From CAZBMD01 sp964493325 (GTDB lineage Bacteria > Babelota > Babeliae > Babelales > RVW-14): a stretch of DNA of 64,000 bases. The stretch lies in the NCBI GenBank assembly GCA_964493325.1, contig CAZBMD010000004.1, positions 38,524-102,523 of the forward strand, given 5' to 3'. Shown piece after piece: positions 50,057-59,437 of the stretch (positions are counted from its first letter, which is position 1; the number at the start of each line of letters is the position of its first letter). The position numbers and the translations under genes were made by a program. The notes beneath the pieces are model-generated. The model saw only the letters and a list, made by a program, of their open reading frames with translations. It made no database searches and was not told where the DNA came from.

Positions 50057-51949
50057 ATGGCTAAAATAATAGGAATTGACCTTGGCACAACCAACTCGGT
50101 TGTGTCATTCATGGAAGGCGGATCTCCAAAAGTTATCCCCAACCAAGAAGGTGCAAACACCACCCCTTCAATTGTTGCATTTACCAAAGATAATCAACGC
50201 CTCGTTGGCGCAATTGCCAAAAGGCAAGCAGTTACCAATCCAGAAAACACCGTATATTCAGCCAAGCGTTACATTGGCCGCAAATTCACCGATCTTGCTA
50301 AAGAAGAAGTAAAAATTGTTCCTTACAAGATGGTTGCGGGTAAAAATGGCGACACGGCGATTGAACTAAATGGCAAAGAGTACACGCCGCAAGAAATTGC
50401 AGCAGCAGTTTTGCAAAAACTCAAACAAGCTGCAGAAGATTACTTGGGCGAGACAGTCAATGCCGCTGTAATTACCGTACCAGCATATTTTAACGATGCT
50501 CAGCGCCAAGCGACCAAGGATGCAGGCAGAATCGCCGGCCTTGACGTCAAACGTATCATCAACGAGCCAACCGCAGCAGCTCTTGCCTACGGCATGGACA
50601 AAAAATCCAACGAAGTTATCGCAGTATTCGACTTTGGCGGTGGAACATTTGACGTTTCCATTCTGGAAGTAGGCGATGGCGTTGTAGAAGTAAAATCAAC
50701 CAATGGCGACACCATGCTCGGCGGTGATAACATTGACGCAATCATTATCGGTTACTTAGTCGATGAATTCAAAAAAGAACAAGGCGTTGACTTGCGCAAC
50801 GACAAAATGGCGTTACAAAGACTCAAAGAAGCGGCAGAAAAAGCAAAAATTGAGCTCTCTGCAACAACTGAAACCGAAATCAATTTGCCATACATCACCG
50901 CAGATGCATCAGGACCTAAGCACTTGGTCATGAAGATGTCCCGAGCAAAGCTAGAAGCTCTGTGTGCTGATGTGTTCAAAAAATTGTTTGAACCATGCAA
51001 AAAAGCACTCAGCGACGCGGGCATCAATGCAAGCGATATTCAAGAAGTTATCTTAGTTGGTGGATCAACCCGCATCCCTAAAGTTCAACAGATGGTCAAA
51101 GATTTCTTTGGTAAAGAGCCAAACAAATCTGTAAATCCTGATGAAGTTGTCTCGGTAGGCGCGGCAATTCAGGGCGGCGTACTCACCGGTGAAGTTACCG
51201 ACATGCTTCTTCTTGACGTTACACCACTTTCTTTGGGTATCGAAACCATGGGCGGCATTGCAACCAAACTTATCGAACGCAACACCACCATCCCAACCAA
51301 AAAGTCTCAAATCTTCTCAACAGCCGAAGACAACCAGACTGCCGTTGACATCAATGTTGTTCAGGGTGAACGTGAATTTGCCAAAGACAACAAATCGCTT
51401 GGTCGATTCAGACTCGAAGGTATTCCTGCAGCACAACGCGGCGTCCCCCAAATCGAAGTAACCTTTGATATTGACGCAAACGGCATTGTAAACGTTTCTG
51501 CAACAGACAAAGGCACCGGCAAAGAACATCGCATTACCATCTCCAATTCATCTGGTCTTTCCAAAGAAGAAATTGAAAACATGGTAAAAGAAGCAGCAAT
51601 GCATGAAGCCGAAGATAAAAAGAAAAAAGAAGCGATTGAAAAACGTAATCACCTAGAAGCAATGATTACCCAAATCGAAAAATCAATCACTGAGAACAAA
51701 GAAAAACTGCCTATCGCCGAAATCAATACCGTCGAAAAAGCAATTGAAGAAGCCAAAGTGGCGCTCAAAGAAAAAGAAGATGACGCTGAAGGTTTGCAAA
51801 AAGCAACCGATGAGCTCATGCAAGCTTCGTACAAAATTGCTGAAATCTTGTACAAAGAAAAAGAGCAAAAGCCTGATGGCGCTAGTGACCAAAGCGCACC
51901 AGACAAAGACAATGGTCCAATTGATACAGACTTTGAAGAAAAGCAGTAA
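50057..51949 (+). CDS. dnaK: Chaperone protein DnaK (Hsp70)
   Basis: ATP-driven protein folding chaperone. Nucleotide domain motifs: IIGIDLGTTNSVVSFMEGG, ITVPAYFNDAQRQATKDAGR, IINEPTAAALAYGMDKK and FDFGGGTFDVSILEV. The substrate domain follows (SLGIETMGGIATKLIERNTT). The C-terminal helical lid ends in an acidic tail (DTDFEEKQ). 630 residues is normal. AAGGA at the start. grpE and dnaJ are not adjacent. It ends in a strong terminator. Confidence 0.98.
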   Translation: MAKIIGIDLGTTNSVVSFMEGGSPKVIPNQEGANTTPSIVAFTKDNQRLVGAIAKRQAVTNPENTVYSAKRYIGRKFTDLAKEEVKIVPYKMVAGKNGDTAIELNGKEYTPQEIAAAVLQKLKQAAEDYLGETVNAAVITVPAYFNDAQRQATKDAGRIAGLDVKRIINEPTAAALAYGMDKKSNEVIAVFDFGGGTFDVSILEVGDGVVEVKSTNGDTMLGGDNIDAIIIGYLVDEFKKEQGVDLRNDKMALQRLKEAAEKAKIELSATTETEINLPYITADASGPKHLVMKMSRAKLEALCADVFKKLFEPCKKALSDAGINASDIQEVILVGGSTRIPKVQQMVKDFFGKEPNKSVNPDEVVSVGAAIQGGVLTGEVTDMLLLDVTPLSLGIETMGGIATKLIERNTTIPTKKSQIFSTAEDNQTAVDINVVQGEREFAKDNKSLGRFRLEGIPAAQRGVPQIEVTFDIDANGIVNVSATDKGTGKEHRITISNSSGLSKEEIENMVKEAAMHEAEDKKKKEAIEKRNHLEAMITQIEKSITENKEKLPIAEINTVEKAIEEAKVALKEKEDDAEGLQKATDELMQASYKIAEILYKEKEQKPDGASDQSAPDKDNGPIDTDFEEKQ

Positions 51950-51972
51950 GATCGTTTTTTCTTAGCAAACTA

Positions 51973-52013
51973 AAAACAGACAGGAGGTATAAACCTTCTG
52001 TCTGTTTTTTTTA
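51973..52013 (+). terminator. dnaK terminator
   Basis: A stem of about 16 bp with one mismatch (AAAACAGACAGGAGGT with ACCTTCTGTCTGTTTT), four-base loop and eight T in a row, starting about 24 bases after the stop codon. Confidence 0.85.
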
Positions 52014-52512
52014 TTTTATCAGTCTTCAACGTTCAGGCTCAACATGAGTTTGTGAATTGTCGACTCGCTCAACCTCCATACAAACATCAAAAAAATTAGT
52101 CCCGACATTATATTTATTGATTCATTTTTCAGAACAATGAATCTTCCTCCAAACTGATAACGCAAACTTTTTTAAGCATTGTATACATTTCACGTGCATC
52201 CTAAAAAATCTCAAAAGTTCTCTATCAATATAATTATTAATTAATGATAAAATGCTTGATAATAGGCCATTTTTATGCAATTTTATGTATACTTTTTTAG
52301 ATTAAAAAACTAGATCATTATAAACCGCTTAAAGTTTCAATTTGATCACATTGATTTTTTTAAAAAAGATTATCATACTAAGCCCTGGCTTTGAAAAATA
52401 TATCAATAGAAACAAAGAGTAGCGATCTGCAAAAACAATAAGTTAGGGAAATAGTCAAGATACAATGTTGAGTCAGTTTATTGTCGTTAGTTTAATTTCA
52501 TAGGAGCACATT
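52012..52512. other. A/T-rich intergenic gap
   Basis: 500 bases without a gene. One perfect 8-bp inverted repeat, GATTCATT with AATGAATC (52119-52126 with 52136-52143), sits in an otherwise featureless A/T-rich stretch. No clear promoter could be assigned to the following gene. Confidence 0.5.
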
Positions 52513-53370
52513 ATGTTCAAAAAATTTATGCCAGCAATCCTTGCACTTGCAATTATTGCCTCTGCACACGCAGAAAACTCAGTACTAGAAAACGAAGGGC
52601 TCAATGCTGTTGAAGCGCTAGAAGCTCTTGGCACCGTTGCAGATCTGACAACTGAAGATATTGAAATTGCAGCTACCTTAGGCTTGCCTAACCCAGAAGA
52701 TCTTTCTCTTGAAGATTCTCAAGCACTTATCGACGCAATAACCCAAGTAGAAAAAACATTGTCTCCAACAGAAAAAGCAAAAGCGTTCCTCAAAAAGTAC
52801 AAACGAGCTATTGCTTTTACAGTTCTTGGTGCAGCTGTTGCAGGTACTTTTGTAGTTGGAGCCCACAAATCTTGGTGGCCAGATTTCGTCATGAAAAATC
52901 TTCCAGAATGGAAATGGCTCATCGGCAAAGATGGAGTAACAAAAAGAGAAACTGCCCGCGCTGAAGAGGCAAGAATAGCAGCTGAAACAAAAGCTAAAGA
53001 AGAATACGAAGCAGCAAAAAAGGATATTGCAGCTCTTGAAGAAGAACTTAAGAAGCACATTGAGAAGAGTAATAAATACGCTGAAATATCAGAAAAAATC
53101 ACCGCAGCGAAGTCAAAAATAACCAATTTTGAAAAAGAACTTGATCTTAAAAAGCAACAAGAAGAAGAAAAAGCTAAACTTGAAGCCGAAGAAAAAGCTA
53201 AAGAAGAAGCCAAAGCTAAAGAAGAAGCCAAAGCTAAAGAAGAAGCCAAAGCTAAAGAAGAAAAAGCTAAAGAACTTCGCAAAGCCACTCTTCCTAAGTT
53301 AATTGAAGACGAAAAAGACGAAGAAGAAAAAAAGAAACTTGAAGCAGAACTAGAAGAACTCAACAAGTAA
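52513..53370 (+). CDS. Exported membrane protein with long Glu/Lys/Ala coiled coil
   Basis: No family recognised. Signal peptide MFKKFMPAILALAIIASAHA, a helical segment (about 25-95), a membrane span (about 101-119, IAFTVLGAAVAGTFVVGAHK), then a very long charged helix (about 145-285) of EEAKAKEEAK-type repeats. The repeat part comes from an 18-bp tandem repeat. The strong AGGAGC ribosome site suggests good expression. Similar in style to TolA-like or surface-stalk proteins, without proof. Confidence 0.6.
   Translation: MFKKFMPAILALAIIASAHAENSVLENEGLNAVEALEALGTVADLTTEDIEIAATLGLPNPEDLSLEDSQALIDAITQVEKTLSPTEKAKAFLKKYKRAIAFTVLGAAVAGTFVVGAHKSWWPDFVMKNLPEWKWLIGKDGVTKRETARAEEARIAAETKAKEEYEAAKKDIAALEEELKKHIEKSNKYAEISEKITAAKSKITNFEKELDLKKQQEEEKAKLEAEEKAKEEAKAKEEAKAKEEAKAKEEKAKELRKATLPKLIEDEKDEEEKKKLEAELEELNK
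53203..53256 (+). repeat. Three perfect 18-bp tandem repeats in the coiled-coil gene
   Basis: GAAGAAGCCAAAGCTAAA is repeated three times without change, with degenerate copies on both sides. Each unit adds EEAKAK in frame. Identical copies mean recent expansion, so the helix length probably varies between strains. Confidence 0.85.
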
Positions 53371-53400
53371 CAATCGAACTCAAAGCAAATCAAATTGCAA

Positions 53401-53432
53401 AAGAAGGTGCGGATTTTTGCCCGCACCTTCTT
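53401..53432. terminator. Bidirectional terminator between convergent genes
   Basis: A 12-bp perfect stem, AAGAAGGTGCGG with CCGCACCTTCTT (53401-53412 with 53421-53432), followed by TCTTTTCT on the plus strand. Confidence 0.8.
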
Positions 53433-53492
53433 TCTTTTCTACCACTGACGCCCCAGTTGCCCTTCCAAACACCGACAAACAAAATCAATTGC

Positions 53493-55142
53493 TCACCACG
53501 ACAGCTCTCTATCCATCGGCTGCAGCCGCAACCTCACCTGAGGCGACACGCTCGCCATCAAATGATAATCAAGCACCAAAAATTTTAAGCTATTCATAGC
53601 ATCAAAAAACTCATTGCTAAGGTCATTGATGCAGTTACTTTTCATGTACAAGCTATGAAGGTTGGCAAGCTGTGCAAGCCCTGAAGGCAACTGAGCAATC
53701 TTATTGTGCGAAATATACAACCGCTCTAGCTGATTAAGATTTTCCATACCCTTGGGCAGCGCTACAAGCTCATTGTTCTGAATCATCAATGTTTTCAAGT
53801 TTTTTAAATAACACACAGCTGCAGGCAAAACCTGAAGGCGATTATCATACACAGACAACGAGGTCAGCTCTGATAATGCATCAATATTTTCGGGAAGCGC
53901 TCGCAGCTGGTTATCGTCAAGATGTAATTTTGTAATGGGGCAAATGCAGTAGTTAAAATACAGCAGATAATCCCACAAGGCGTCCAGGGACTTAAGCCCA
54001 CAGGATGACAAATTAACCGCCCCTTTCATCTGGTTACCACAGGCTTTGTTTAATCGCTCAAAAAAATTTGCCACATCAAAATTATCGATAAACGTCTTAT
54101 GAATTTGGTAAAATTTCTTTCTGACCAGCATTTTAAAAATCCCCTCGGGCAGCTGCGCAAACTGCACTTTGCAACAAGAATGTGCTACAAAACAAGCCGC
54201 TCCGGCTTCCAATTGCTCAACAGCAGCTCTAACAAGATCGCTGTCTTTGAACTGCACAAGCCAGGAAAAAAAATCGTCTCGATAAGCATAGTCGCAAGAC
54301 ACCTCAATAATTTTTCGCCGCAAACAAGCTTTAAATGCCCCATCAGGAAGATCATGATAAAAAAAACCACAATCCTTATGCCGCGCATAATCGAGTGCAA
54401 CATCTTCGTCACGCAATTCAATCAAATTTTCACTACCAAATTCATCAAGCGAAGGTATCACCTGACAATTAATCAAGTCATTGAGAAAAAAGAGCTCCTC
54501 AACATTATCAAACCATGCTCGATTTTTAAGAAAATACTGAACACGCAATTCGCGAAGAATATAATAAGGTAAACGCGCAACATCCGGAGCCCCCAAGTCA
54601 CCATACTGGCTATATCTATGAATTAAGCCCTTGATTGCAGCATCAACAAAAAAATTGTCTGCAAGCTCCAGAATTTGTGTAAAACATTCATCGGCAAAAT
54701 CGTATGCGGATAACTCAGCGATAATTGCAGCGTAGGAGTACCCCTGATTTTTGAGCTCCTGGATAAGCGTCATGTAGTTGAGTAGAATAGAAAAATACTC
54801 AAGGTTGCACGGCAGTACAATCGTCATTACACCATCTGCAACCCCATACTCTACGGCCCCGTGCCGCATCTGCTGAGATTCAATCAAAGACGCTTTCTCT
54901 TTGTCAGACAAACAATGCTCATTACCAGCATGGTCTTGCACAATCGCCTTGCACGCCTTATGAAGTTCATTAAAAAAATCAGAGTCTACAAACCAAGACT
55001 GCCCCTCGTGTAGGGCATCAATTCTGCTTTGCAGATTAGTTTTATCAAATTTTTTGCCCCGCTCCATATTCATCGCAACACACGGAACAAGCGAGCTACA
55101 TACCAGAAACAACCCGATCAGCGCTTTTGCTACACCATTCAT
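53493..55142 (-). CDS. Secreted leucine-rich-repeat protein
   Basis: Start at 55142 (MNGVAKALIGLFLVCSSLVP), with GGGGG upstream; an earlier ATG adds 7 residues. Signal peptide cut near CVAMNM, a helical N-terminal region (about 30-380) of unknown fold, and C-terminal leucine-rich repeats (about 385-545) with units such as LTSLSVYDNRLQVLPAAVCY and LERLYISHNKIAQLPSGLAQ, at 23-residue spacing. This is the plant/bacterial-effector type of LRR (SDS22/YopM-like). Exported LRR proteins usually bind host targets. Confident on LRR; function unknown. Confidence 0.85.
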   Translation of the reverse strand: MNGVAKALIGLFLVCSSLVPCVAMNMERGKKFDKTNLQSRIDALHEGQSWFVDSDFFNELHKACKAIVQDHAGNEHCLSDKEKASLIESQQMRHGAVEYGVADGVMTIVLPCNLEYFSILLNYMTLIQELKNQGYSYAAIIAELSAYDFADECFTQILELADNFFVDAAIKGLIHRYSQYGDLGAPDVARLPYYILRELRVQYFLKNRAWFDNVEELFFLNDLINCQVIPSLDEFGSENLIELRDEDVALDYARHKDCGFFYHDLPDGAFKACLRRKIIEVSCDYAYRDDFFSWLVQFKDSDLVRAAVEQLEAGAACFVAHSCCKVQFAQLPEGIFKMLVRKKFYQIHKTFIDNFDVANFFERLNKACGNQMKGAVNLSSCGLKSLDALWDYLLYFNYCICPITKLHLDDNQLRALPENIDALSELTSLSVYDNRLQVLPAAVCYLKNLKTLMIQNNELVALPKGMENLNQLERLYISHNKIAQLPSGLAQLANLHSLYMKSNCINDLSNEFFDAMNSLKFLVLDYHLMASVSPQVRLRLQPMDRELSW

Positions 55143-55163
55143 GAAGCCCCCTTCATTTATCAT

Positions 55164-55645
55164 CAGAATATGGTACCTGCCCTCATCAAGATTAGAATGT
55201 CTCCCGAAAGAACCTCAACAAATCTCTTTTTACTTTCTCCTTTTGAGAAACCACTCTGCTTAATCATAGGCCCCTTTCGAAACTACCTTTTTTTTCTATG
55301 TCGAATATAAAGGTTGCCGACCGTTGTCATCCCGGCCTTTGAGCCGGGATCCACGCTCGATATATTATTTACTGGATACCGGATCAAGTCCGGTATGACA
55401 TCCTACAATCGAATTTTTAATGAATAGATTGAACTATCTGGTTTCAGAAGAGGTCCATTAAGCAAATCGTATTCCACTAGGTTCATACAAGATCTAATCA
55501 CGTAAAAAACCATCCTCTACCTACAAGATTTTTCATGCCATGGTTAATTTTTGCAGCAATAACATCCAATTCTTTTTTTACACAGTGCCACTGTTTTATA
55601 CTGTGCAAGATGTTTTACATGAATCACAAAACTGGGGCCGAAGCT
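55164..55645. other. Intergenic region with a palindromic repeat element
   Basis: No gene. It contains the 76-bp palindromic element at 55325-55400 (listed separately). The frame open from 55535 to the MacA-like ATG is probably 5' leader. Confidence 0.5.
55325..55400. mobile_element. 76-bp double-hairpin palindromic element
   Basis: The outer ends are TGTCAT and ATGACA. The left arm holds hairpin CCCGGC/GCCGGG (55331-55336 with 55343-55348), the right arm ACCGGA/TCCGGT (55378-55383 with 55389-55394), joined by an A/T-rich middle. The arms are inverted copies of each other with compensating changes in each stem. It resembles the TCATCCCGG...CCGGGATCC palindromes scattered in many alphaproteobacterial genomes. 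It is probably a MITE-like or REP-like element. No transposase is here. Confidence 0.65.
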
Positions 55646-56863
55646 ATGAAGATTAGAAAAATTTTTATTGCACTTCTTCTGCTCGCTGCAACGACATACG
55701 CTATGTATTTTGGCTATGTTCGTATTTTTCGGGCAAAAATCCCATCACTTTTTAGCATCAAAAAAGTCCAAAAACGAAACATTCGCCATATCATCACCGC
55801 TTCAGGTTCGCTAGAAATTAAGCAGGTTATGAAAATTGGAAGCCTTGTAGCAGGAACGGTCAAACAAGTGCACATCCAAGAAAATCAGCGGGTTAAACAA
55901 GGGGATCTACTCGTTGAAATTGACATTGGCAAAGGGGATACCGATTTTAAAGCGGCGCTCTATCGCTTTAAAAAGGCCCAGGTTGAGTATGAATATCAAA
56001 AAAAATATCATGCCCGGCAGGCAGAGCTTTTTAAACTGGGACAAATTGCGCAAGATAATTTTCAGCGCATCACCAAAGACTATCAAAAGTCGCTTCATGA
56101 CATGCAAATGGAAAAAGCACTGATGGAAAAAGCTCGCATGGAACTTGATAACAGCAAAATTCATGCACCAGAAGAAGCAATTGTCACAGCCGTCAATGTT
56201 TCTAAAGGCATGGCAGTTTTGAATGATTTCCAAAATATTTTACTTGAGATGGCTCACGATATCACCGAGATGGAAGCCATTCTTGATATAGACGAAAGCG
56301 ATATTGGGCACATCAAGGCCGGACAAAAAGTTACCATCACCGTCAACACCTACCCAGATATGATCTTTAAAGGCACCATCCAAACAGTTAACTTTACACC
56401 CAAAGCCAATGGGCACAATGGACGCGCTGGTTCTGATTCCACGCCTTTTTACAAAGCAACCGTTGAGGTTGTTAACAAACAGAATCTGCTCCGACCAGGC
56501 ATGGCGGTCAATGCCAAAATTCATGTAGACAAAGCCTCAAACACCGTCAGCATACCTGGGGTTGCCTTTCAAGTTAATCCAAAGACTGTTCAGAAAGTTG
56601 CAAAACGACTGAACTATGAGTTCCAGCCAATTACATCAAAAAACAAACGTAGACTCTTAAAAGCAAGCGATAACAAACGAACAAAATTTGTTTGGGTTGT
56701 CGACAAAAAAAGCTTTGTAGAAAAAGCGATTAACGTCGGCATCACCGATGATAACTATTGGGAAATCAAAGATGGACTTACTCTTGCAAGCAACCTTGTT
56801 ATTGATGTTGAAGAGCCAGATAACATGGACAAGTTGTACAAAGAATGGTTTAGAAAGTTTTAA
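55646..56863 (+). CDS. MacA-like periplasmic adaptor (HlyD/RND family), copy 1
   Basis: ATG 55646 (MKIRKIFIALLLLAATTYAM) gives an N-terminal anchor. A longer frame from 55535 lacks support. After the anchor comes a biotinyl-lipoyl motif (IGSLVAGTVKQVHIQENQRVKQGDLL), a coiled-coil hairpin (about 95-165), and beta-barrel/membrane-proximal domains. About 405 residues. It bridges an inner-membrane MacB-type permease to an outer-membrane channel (TolC-like, not in the window). Four bases separate it from the next gene. Confidence 0.88.
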   Translation: MKIRKIFIALLLLAATTYAMYFGYVRIFRAKIPSLFSIKKVQKRNIRHIITASGSLEIKQVMKIGSLVAGTVKQVHIQENQRVKQGDLLVEIDIGKGDTDFKAALYRFKKAQVEYEYQKKYHARQAELFKLGQIAQDNFQRITKDYQKSLHDMQMEKALMEKARMELDNSKIHAPEEAIVTAVNVSKGMAVLNDFQNILLEMAHDITEMEAILDIDESDIGHIKAGQKVTITVNTYPDMIFKGTIQTVNFTPKANGHNGRAGSDSTPFYKATVEVVNKQNLLRPGMAVNAKIHVDKASNTVSIPGVAFQVNPKTVQKVAKRLNYEFQPITSKNKRRLLKASDNKRTKFVWVVDKKSFVEKAINVGITDDNYWEIKDGLTLASNLVIDVEEPDNMDKLYKEWFRKF

Positions 56864-56866
56864 TGA

Positions 56867-58108
56867 ATGACAAACACACTTCTGATCGCAACGGCATTTC
56901 AATCGCTCAAACATCACAAGGCCCGATCATTTTTGACCATGCTTGGCATTATTGTTGGTGTGGCAGCAATCATCGCCACACTCGCCATTGGTCACGGTGC
57001 CGAAGAGCGCGTCAAACAACAACTCCTAGCCATGGGTAACAACTATATTTTCATCCACTCCGGTAATAGCATATCAGGAGAAGGCATACAAAAATCATCC
57101 AAACAAAAAGATGCACAGTACCTACGCATGGAAGACATTGATGCTTTGGATCAGCAGTGTCCAGGCATTAACAGAATTTCACCAACCATGTTTTTTGATG
57201 AGCAAGTGACGTTCATGGGAACATCAATTCACAGCGACATCAAAGCGGGCAACGAAGATTTTATAAGCATTCTTGGTCTTAAAATCAATAAGGGCATGGG
57301 CCTGACACAGCACCATATTAAAAAAAGTGCTAAGTTTGCAGTACTTGGGCCCAAGGCAGCAAAAATTCTTTTCAAGTCTCTAGACCCGATTGGAAGAACA
57401 ATACAAATCAGAAATAACACCTTCACCGTGATTGGAGTCTTACAATCAATCGAAAATTTTTTTGGACTCAAAGATCCAAATCTTAATATTTTTATCCCCA
57501 TCTCAACCGCTAAAAAATATCTGGCAAAATCAAAAAAATATGCAGCAAGCAAGATTGCCGGCATAACTATCTCTGCTCGCAACAAAGAAGATGTCGGGCT
57601 GGTTGTTAAGCGAACTCGACAAATTTTACGAGCACGACACCGGCTTGAACTTTCCGATCCAGATGATTTTACCATCTACGACCAAATGTCGATGATGAAG
57701 GCGGCAAAAGATTCTTCTTCTGTTTTAAATTTGCTGCTTCTGATTATTGCTTCTATTTCTCTGATTGTAGGAGGTATTGGCGTTATGAATATTATGCTGG
57801 TCTCGGTCAGCGAGCGAACCAAAGAAATTGGAGTGCGCATGGCGCTCGGCGCTCCAGATAAACTTATTTTACGCCAATTTTTGTGCGAATCGCTCACTCT
57901 TTGCTTTATCGGCGGGCTTATTGGTATCGTCTTGGGTGGGGTTATCCCGCTGATAGCAAGCTATTTTACCGGATGGATTGTATCCATAAAACCTATTTCC
58001 ATACTTCTTGCATTTGGCACCATTGTGCTTGTTGGCCTTATTTTTGGTTATTACCCTGCACGCAAAGCCTCGCGCCTTAATCCGGTACAAGCATTGATAG
58101 ATCATTAA
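56867..58108 (+). CDS. MacB-type ABC permease (no ATPase domain), copy 1
   Basis: FtsX/MacB permease: a first span after HHKARSFLTMLGIIVGVAAI, a large periplasmic domain (about 45-285), and three C-terminal spans (about 285-405) with VGGIGVMNIMLVSVSERTKE and the terminal YYPARKASRLNPVQALI. 413 residues. It lacks the N-terminal nucleotide-binding domain of E. coli MacB, so it needs a separate ATPase, probably the one at 59438. It pairs with the adaptor just upstream. Confidence 0.88.
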   Translation: MTNTLLIATAFQSLKHHKARSFLTMLGIIVGVAAIIATLAIGHGAEERVKQQLLAMGNNYIFIHSGNSISGEGIQKSSKQKDAQYLRMEDIDALDQQCPGINRISPTMFFDEQVTFMGTSIHSDIKAGNEDFISILGLKINKGMGLTQHHIKKSAKFAVLGPKAAKILFKSLDPIGRTIQIRNNTFTVIGVLQSIENFFGLKDPNLNIFIPISTAKKYLAKSKKYAASKIAGITISARNKEDVGLVVKRTRQILRARHRLELSDPDDFTIYDQMSMMKAAKDSSSVLNLLLLIIASISLIVGGIGVMNIMLVSVSERTKEIGVRMALGAPDKLILRQFLCESLTLCFIGGLIGIVLGGVIPLIASYFTGWIVSIKPISILLAFGTIVLVGLIFGYYPARKASRLNPVQALIDH

Positions 58109-58179
58109 AATACTACGAAAATGGTTTCAATCATGATAGACTGAAACCCATGAAGTAAGAAAAATACAAAGAGAGTGTT

Positions 58180-59412
58180 ATGATGAATATAAAAAAAATA
58201 GCTTTTCTTGTTGTTGTTGCTGCAGCAGTCGGCATTGGCCTGTGGTTGACACAACGTTCTACGAAGGCACAAAATCAAAAAAATCCATTTACTACCGAAA
58301 AACCAATTGAACGCAAGCTGGTACAATTTGTTAACGCATCTGGAACGCTCAAAGCAAAAAATCAGATTTCTGTTGGCAGTTTGGTTGCTGGCCGCGTTAT
58401 TGAAATTCGAGCTGATGATAATGACGTGGTAAAAAAAGATCAAATTTTGGCGATCTTGGATAACGGCATTGGCGACACTGCAGTCATGAAGCTGAAAGCT
58501 CTACTTGAGGAGGCGCAAGCAAATCTAGAATTCCAAGAAAAATTTTACGCTCGTCAACAAGATTTGCACGCATCAGGGCAGCTCTCACAAAATCAATTTG
58601 ATGAATTTACACAGAATTACAAAGTCACCAAGGCGCGCGTTGACCAAACCAAGTATGCACTTGAACTTGAAGAAAAAACATTCAACAATCTATTTATTAA
58701 ATCACCTGACAAAGGCATTGTCATTGCAAAAAAAATCGACATGGGCCAAATGATCACCTCTGTTCTTCAAGCAACCGTTCTGTACGAAATTGCGCCAAAT
58801 CTGAACGATATGGAAGGATATATTGATGTTGACGAGGCAGACATTGGAATGGTCAAAGAAAATCAAAGCGTTGTATTTTCCGTTGATGCTTTTCCAAAAA
58901 CCAAATTCAAGGCCAAAGTTGATCGCATCCAGTATTTAGCAAAAATTATCGATAACGTAGTTACCTATGCCACCATTATTCGTGTTAAAAATCCAACATT
59001 ATCATTGCGCCCAGGTATGACAATTAACGTTGATATCAAAGTTGCAAAAAGCAAAAAAGGATTATCAATCCCCAATAAAGCATTGCGTCTAAGCTCTATG
59101 ACGATTACAGAGCAGGCCAAAACCATGAATATTGCATGCGATGTTGCAGATAAATCGCAAAATAAAAAAAGTGCAAAAGGTGACCAGGAAATAAGCAAGC
59201 ACGTCAAAACCATGCAAGATTTTATTTGGGTCATGGATGCAGGAAAAATTAAGCAAACCAAAGTCAAACTTGGCGTAAACGACGGAAAGTTCACCGAAGT
59301 TCTTGAAGGTATTACCGCAAGTACAGAGGTCATCACCGAAGTTGAAGAAATACCAAAAGAGAATGTTGTTCTCCAGGCTATCTTCGCAAAACCTGGTGGT
59401 ATTGGAAAATAA
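58180..59412 (+). CDS. MacA-like periplasmic adaptor, copy 2
   Basis: Paralogue of the adaptor at 55646, diverged. N-terminal anchor (about 5-22, KIAFLVVVAAAVGIGLWLTQ), lipoyl motif VGSLVAGRVIEIRADDNDVV, coiled-coil hairpin (about 100-170), and beta-barrel domains with SVDAFPKTKFKAKVDRIQYL. Longer acidic C-terminus. Start ATGATG with GAGAG upstream. It precedes the ATPase by 25 bases. Confidence 0.88.
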   Translation: MMNIKKIAFLVVVAAAVGIGLWLTQRSTKAQNQKNPFTTEKPIERKLVQFVNASGTLKAKNQISVGSLVAGRVIEIRADDNDVVKKDQILAILDNGIGDTAVMKLKALLEEAQANLEFQEKFYARQQDLHASGQLSQNQFDEFTQNYKVTKARVDQTKYALELEEKTFNNLFIKSPDKGIVIAKKIDMGQMITSVLQATVLYEIAPNLNDMEGYIDVDEADIGMVKENQSVVFSVDAFPKTKFKAKVDRIQYLAKIIDNVVTYATIIRVKNPTLSLRPGMTINVDIKVAKSKKGLSIPNKALRLSSMTITEQAKTMNIACDVADKSQNKKSAKGDQEISKHVKTMQDFIWVMDAGKIKQTKVKLGVNDGKFTEVLEGITASTEVITEVEEIPKENVVLQAIFAKPGGIGK

Positions 59413-59437
59413 GTTTTCTGAAATAGAGAGCATACCT

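Noticed and set aside
59303..59437. Longer ATPase start overlapping the adaptor gene
   Set aside because: The extra 45 residues are not ABC-like, and ATG 59438 has a ribosome site and the normal family N-terminus.
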